A stretch of DNA of 41,888 nt from Acidobacteriaceae bacterium (GTDB taxonomy: Bacteria; Acidobacteriota; Terriglobia; Terriglobales; Acidobacteriaceae), in contig PMSQ01000039.1 in NCBI GenBank assembly GCA_003168355.1, positions 1 through 41,888 on the forward strand, in the 5' to 3' direction. Below the pieces are notes generated by a model that was not told the origin of the DNA, did no database searches, and saw only the letters and a program-made list of their open reading frames with translations. Position numbers and translations under genes: made by a program. Positions 40,615-41,888 of this stretch are shown here, in pieces (the stretch's first letter is position 1; each line of letters begins with the position of its first letter).

Positions 40615-41635
40615 AAATGCTCTTGGGAAAGACCGGTTGATCTGGATTTACACGCAGATGACGCGGATTCGCGAATTTGAAGAGCGCGTCAAACGCACCT
40701 TTCTCGAACATCCCGGAGCGATGCGCGGCCACACCCATCTTGCCGACGGGGCGGAAGCTTCGGTTGTTGGGGCGCTGGCCACGCGCAAAGCTACTGACTT
40801 TGCGATGCCCACTTATCGTTGCCATGCTCAACCCCTCGTGCTCGGCACGCCACCTAGAAAAATGATGGCGGAACTCTACGGACGGAAAGATGGGCTGTGC
40901 AAGGGTTTTGGCGGCTCCATGCATCTTGCCGATCCCGAACGGTACTTCCCCGGAACTTCCGCCATGGTCGGTCAAAGCATTGCCCATGCTGCGGGCGCCG
41001 CTTTAACGGCTCAGGTTAAGAACACAGGACAGATCGTCTACTGCTTCTTCGGAGACGGAGCGAGCAAGCAAGGAGCGTTTTTCGAAACCCTGAACATAGC
41101 AGCAGTCTGGAAGCTACCGGTCGTGTTCATCTTAGAGAACAACGAATACCAGGCGTATACCCACATCAGCCTGGAAGACGCCAATGCGCAAGCCGGCGAT
41201 CCGCTTTCTCAGAAAGCGGCTGCATTCAGCATACCGGGCGCGACCGTCGACGGCACGGATCCGCTGCTGGTTTACGATGCAGTTTCCAAGGCCGCAGAAC
41301 GAGCCCGCGCCGGACTCGGCCCCAGTCTTATCGAATCGAAGTTCTACCGGCTCAGTGCGCACGGCAACGCCATCACCGTGCCTCCCGTGCCTACACAGTT
41401 CCCCGAACACGAAGCTATTGGAGTGTACGGAAACAAGGCAGAGTACCGAGCGGCCAAGGATCGGGATCCCATCTCTCGCTTCCGCGCACGTTTGCTAACC
41501 CAGAACGTCCTCACAGAGAAAAAACTCCAGGAACTTGAGGCCGGCGCCCGCTTGGAAATGGACGATGCCGTGCAGTTTGCACTCTCTAGCCCGCATCCCG
41601 AACCCGAAGAAGCCACGAACTATGTCTACGCCTAG
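40604..41635 (+). CDS. 2-oxoacid/acetoin dehydrogenase E1 alpha subunit
   Basis: Thiamine-diphosphate-dependent E1 alpha of 343 residues, of pyruvate, branched-chain or acetoin dehydrogenase type. The start at 40604 follows AAGGAG 7 bases upstream. The TPP motif runs from GDG (150-152, FFGDGASKQGAF) to ENN (178-180). GFGGSMHLAD (101-110) is the phosphorylation-loop region typical of this family. It overlaps the lipoyl gene by 11 bases and E1 beta follows after 8 bases. With a separate lipoyl protein and no E2/E3 in view, an acetoin-type or specialised 2-oxoacid complex is likely. It would convert a 2-oxo acid or ketone product into an acyl-CoA. Confidence 0.93.
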   Translation: MPNENALGKDRLIWIYTQMTRIREFEERVKRTFLEHPGAMRGHTHLADGAEASVVGALATRKATDFAMPTYRCHAQPLVLGTPPRKMMAELYGRKDGLCKGFGGSMHLADPERYFPGTSAMVGQSIAHAAGAALTAQVKNTGQIVYCFFGDGASKQGAFFETLNIAAVWKLPVVFILENNEYQAYTHISLEDANAQAGDPLSQKAAAFSIPGATVDGTDPLLVYDAVSKAAERARAGLGPSLIESKFYRLSAHGNAITVPPVPTQFPEHEAIGVYGNKAEYRAAKDRDPISRFRARLLTQNVLTEKKLQELEAGARLEMDDAVQFALSSPHPEPEEATNYVYA

Positions 41636-41643
41636 GAGACCGC

Positions 41644-41888
41644 ATGGCTAAGAAAATGATGTACGGAGAAGCGATGGCGACCGCCATCATCGAAGAAATG
41701 CAGCGGGATGTGGACGTGGTTTTCTACGGCCAGAACATGGCCATGACCGAGCGCGACCCTATGCTGAAGATGTTCGGCAGGAATCGCGTTCGCATTGCAC
41801 CCATTTCCGAGACGGCAGAGATTGGCATCGCGGTGGGCGCGGCGATAACAGGATTGCGTCCTATCGTCGAGCTTTGGATGAGCGAGTT
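41644..41888 (+). CDS. 2-oxoacid/acetoin dehydrogenase E1 beta subunit (partial)
   Basis: The first 81 residues of E1 beta, cut by the window end. AGGAG, overlapping the E1 alpha stop codon, lies 5 bases upstream of the ATG. YGEAMATAIIEEM, YGQNMAM and ISETAEIGIAVGAA with GLRPIVELW are the standard N-terminal transketolase-like pyrimidine-binding motifs. E1 beta pairs with E1 alpha to form the alpha2beta2 decarboxylase. An E2 or E3 gene may follow outside the window. Confidence 0.93.
   Translation, partial: MAKKMMYGEAMATAIIEEMQRDVDVVFYGQNMAMTERDPMLKMFGRNRVRIAPISETAEIGIAVGAAITGLRPIVELWMSE

Noticed and set aside
33978..41888. Idea that the right cluster is a polyketide or siderophore biosynthesis locus
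   Set aside because: No carrier protein, ketosynthase or condensation domain; the enzymes fit acyl-CoA and 2-oxoacid catabolism.

Overview
The window looks like chromosomal DNA of an acidobacterium (Acidobacteriota, probably class Terriglobia). The basis is two very long TonB-dependent receptors of the Oar type with an N-terminal carboxypeptidase-regulatory-like domain and no SusD partner, a histidine kinase with two-component (reg_prop) propellers, many Tat-exported enzymes, and a lipoprotein with the CGGGSSGSS-type N-terminus common in that phylum. No rRNA, tRNA, CRISPR array, insertion sequence or phage gene was seen. Coding density is high. The only gene-free stretch above 300 bases is the left edge (1-354), which carries paired hairpins.

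Left region (355-13699, all minus strand) is a galactan utilisation locus. A two-propeller histidine kinase and a LuxR-type response regulator overlap by ATGA. They are followed by a TonB-dependent receptor, a TPR protein, a GH53 endo-galactanase lipoprotein (start overlapping the TPR stop) and a Tat-exported GH2 beta-galactosidase. Next come other sugar genes: gluconokinase (+), a clan GH-A hydrolase and a second GH2 enzyme (-), and a Tat-exported hydroxypyruvate-isomerase-like protein (+).

The middle region (20156-33867) holds a plus-strand run: aldehyde dehydrogenase, sugar isomerase/epimerase-like TIM barrel, cupin, 4-hydroxybenzoyl-CoA-type thioesterase, and a PQQ/haem c alcohol dehydrogenase with an Asp-x-Asp lanthanide signature. 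Two divergent MetE-like zinc proteins follow. One is upstream of a stand-alone methyltransferase with two winged-helix repeats, the other upstream of a second TonB-dependent receptor.

The right region (33978-41888) is a CoA/2-oxoacid catabolic cluster. On the minus strand are an HxlR regulator, a thiolase and an acyl-CoA ligase. Divergently (+) lie a saccharopine-dehydrogenase-like oxidoreductase, a second acyl-CoA ligase, a free-standing lipoyl domain, and E1 alpha and E1 beta (cut by the window edge).

The most interesting signal is in non-coding DNA. The bipartite motif GGTTAC-N6-GTGCC occurs four times: before the aldehyde dehydrogenase (20002), twice before MetE-like gene A (28794 and 28818, minus strand) and in the HxlR/oxidoreductase divergent region (37398). 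At three sites it sits a fixed 3 bases upstream of a candidate -35 box, followed by a 16 or 17 base spacer and a -10 box. I infer that these scattered transcription units form one regulon, probably controlled by the HxlR protein. It would link PQQ alcohol oxidation, aldehyde oxidation, MetE-like chemistry, CoA activation, thiolysis and 2-oxoacid decarboxylation. The substrate is unknown; an aromatic or methylated plant-derived compound is one possibility.
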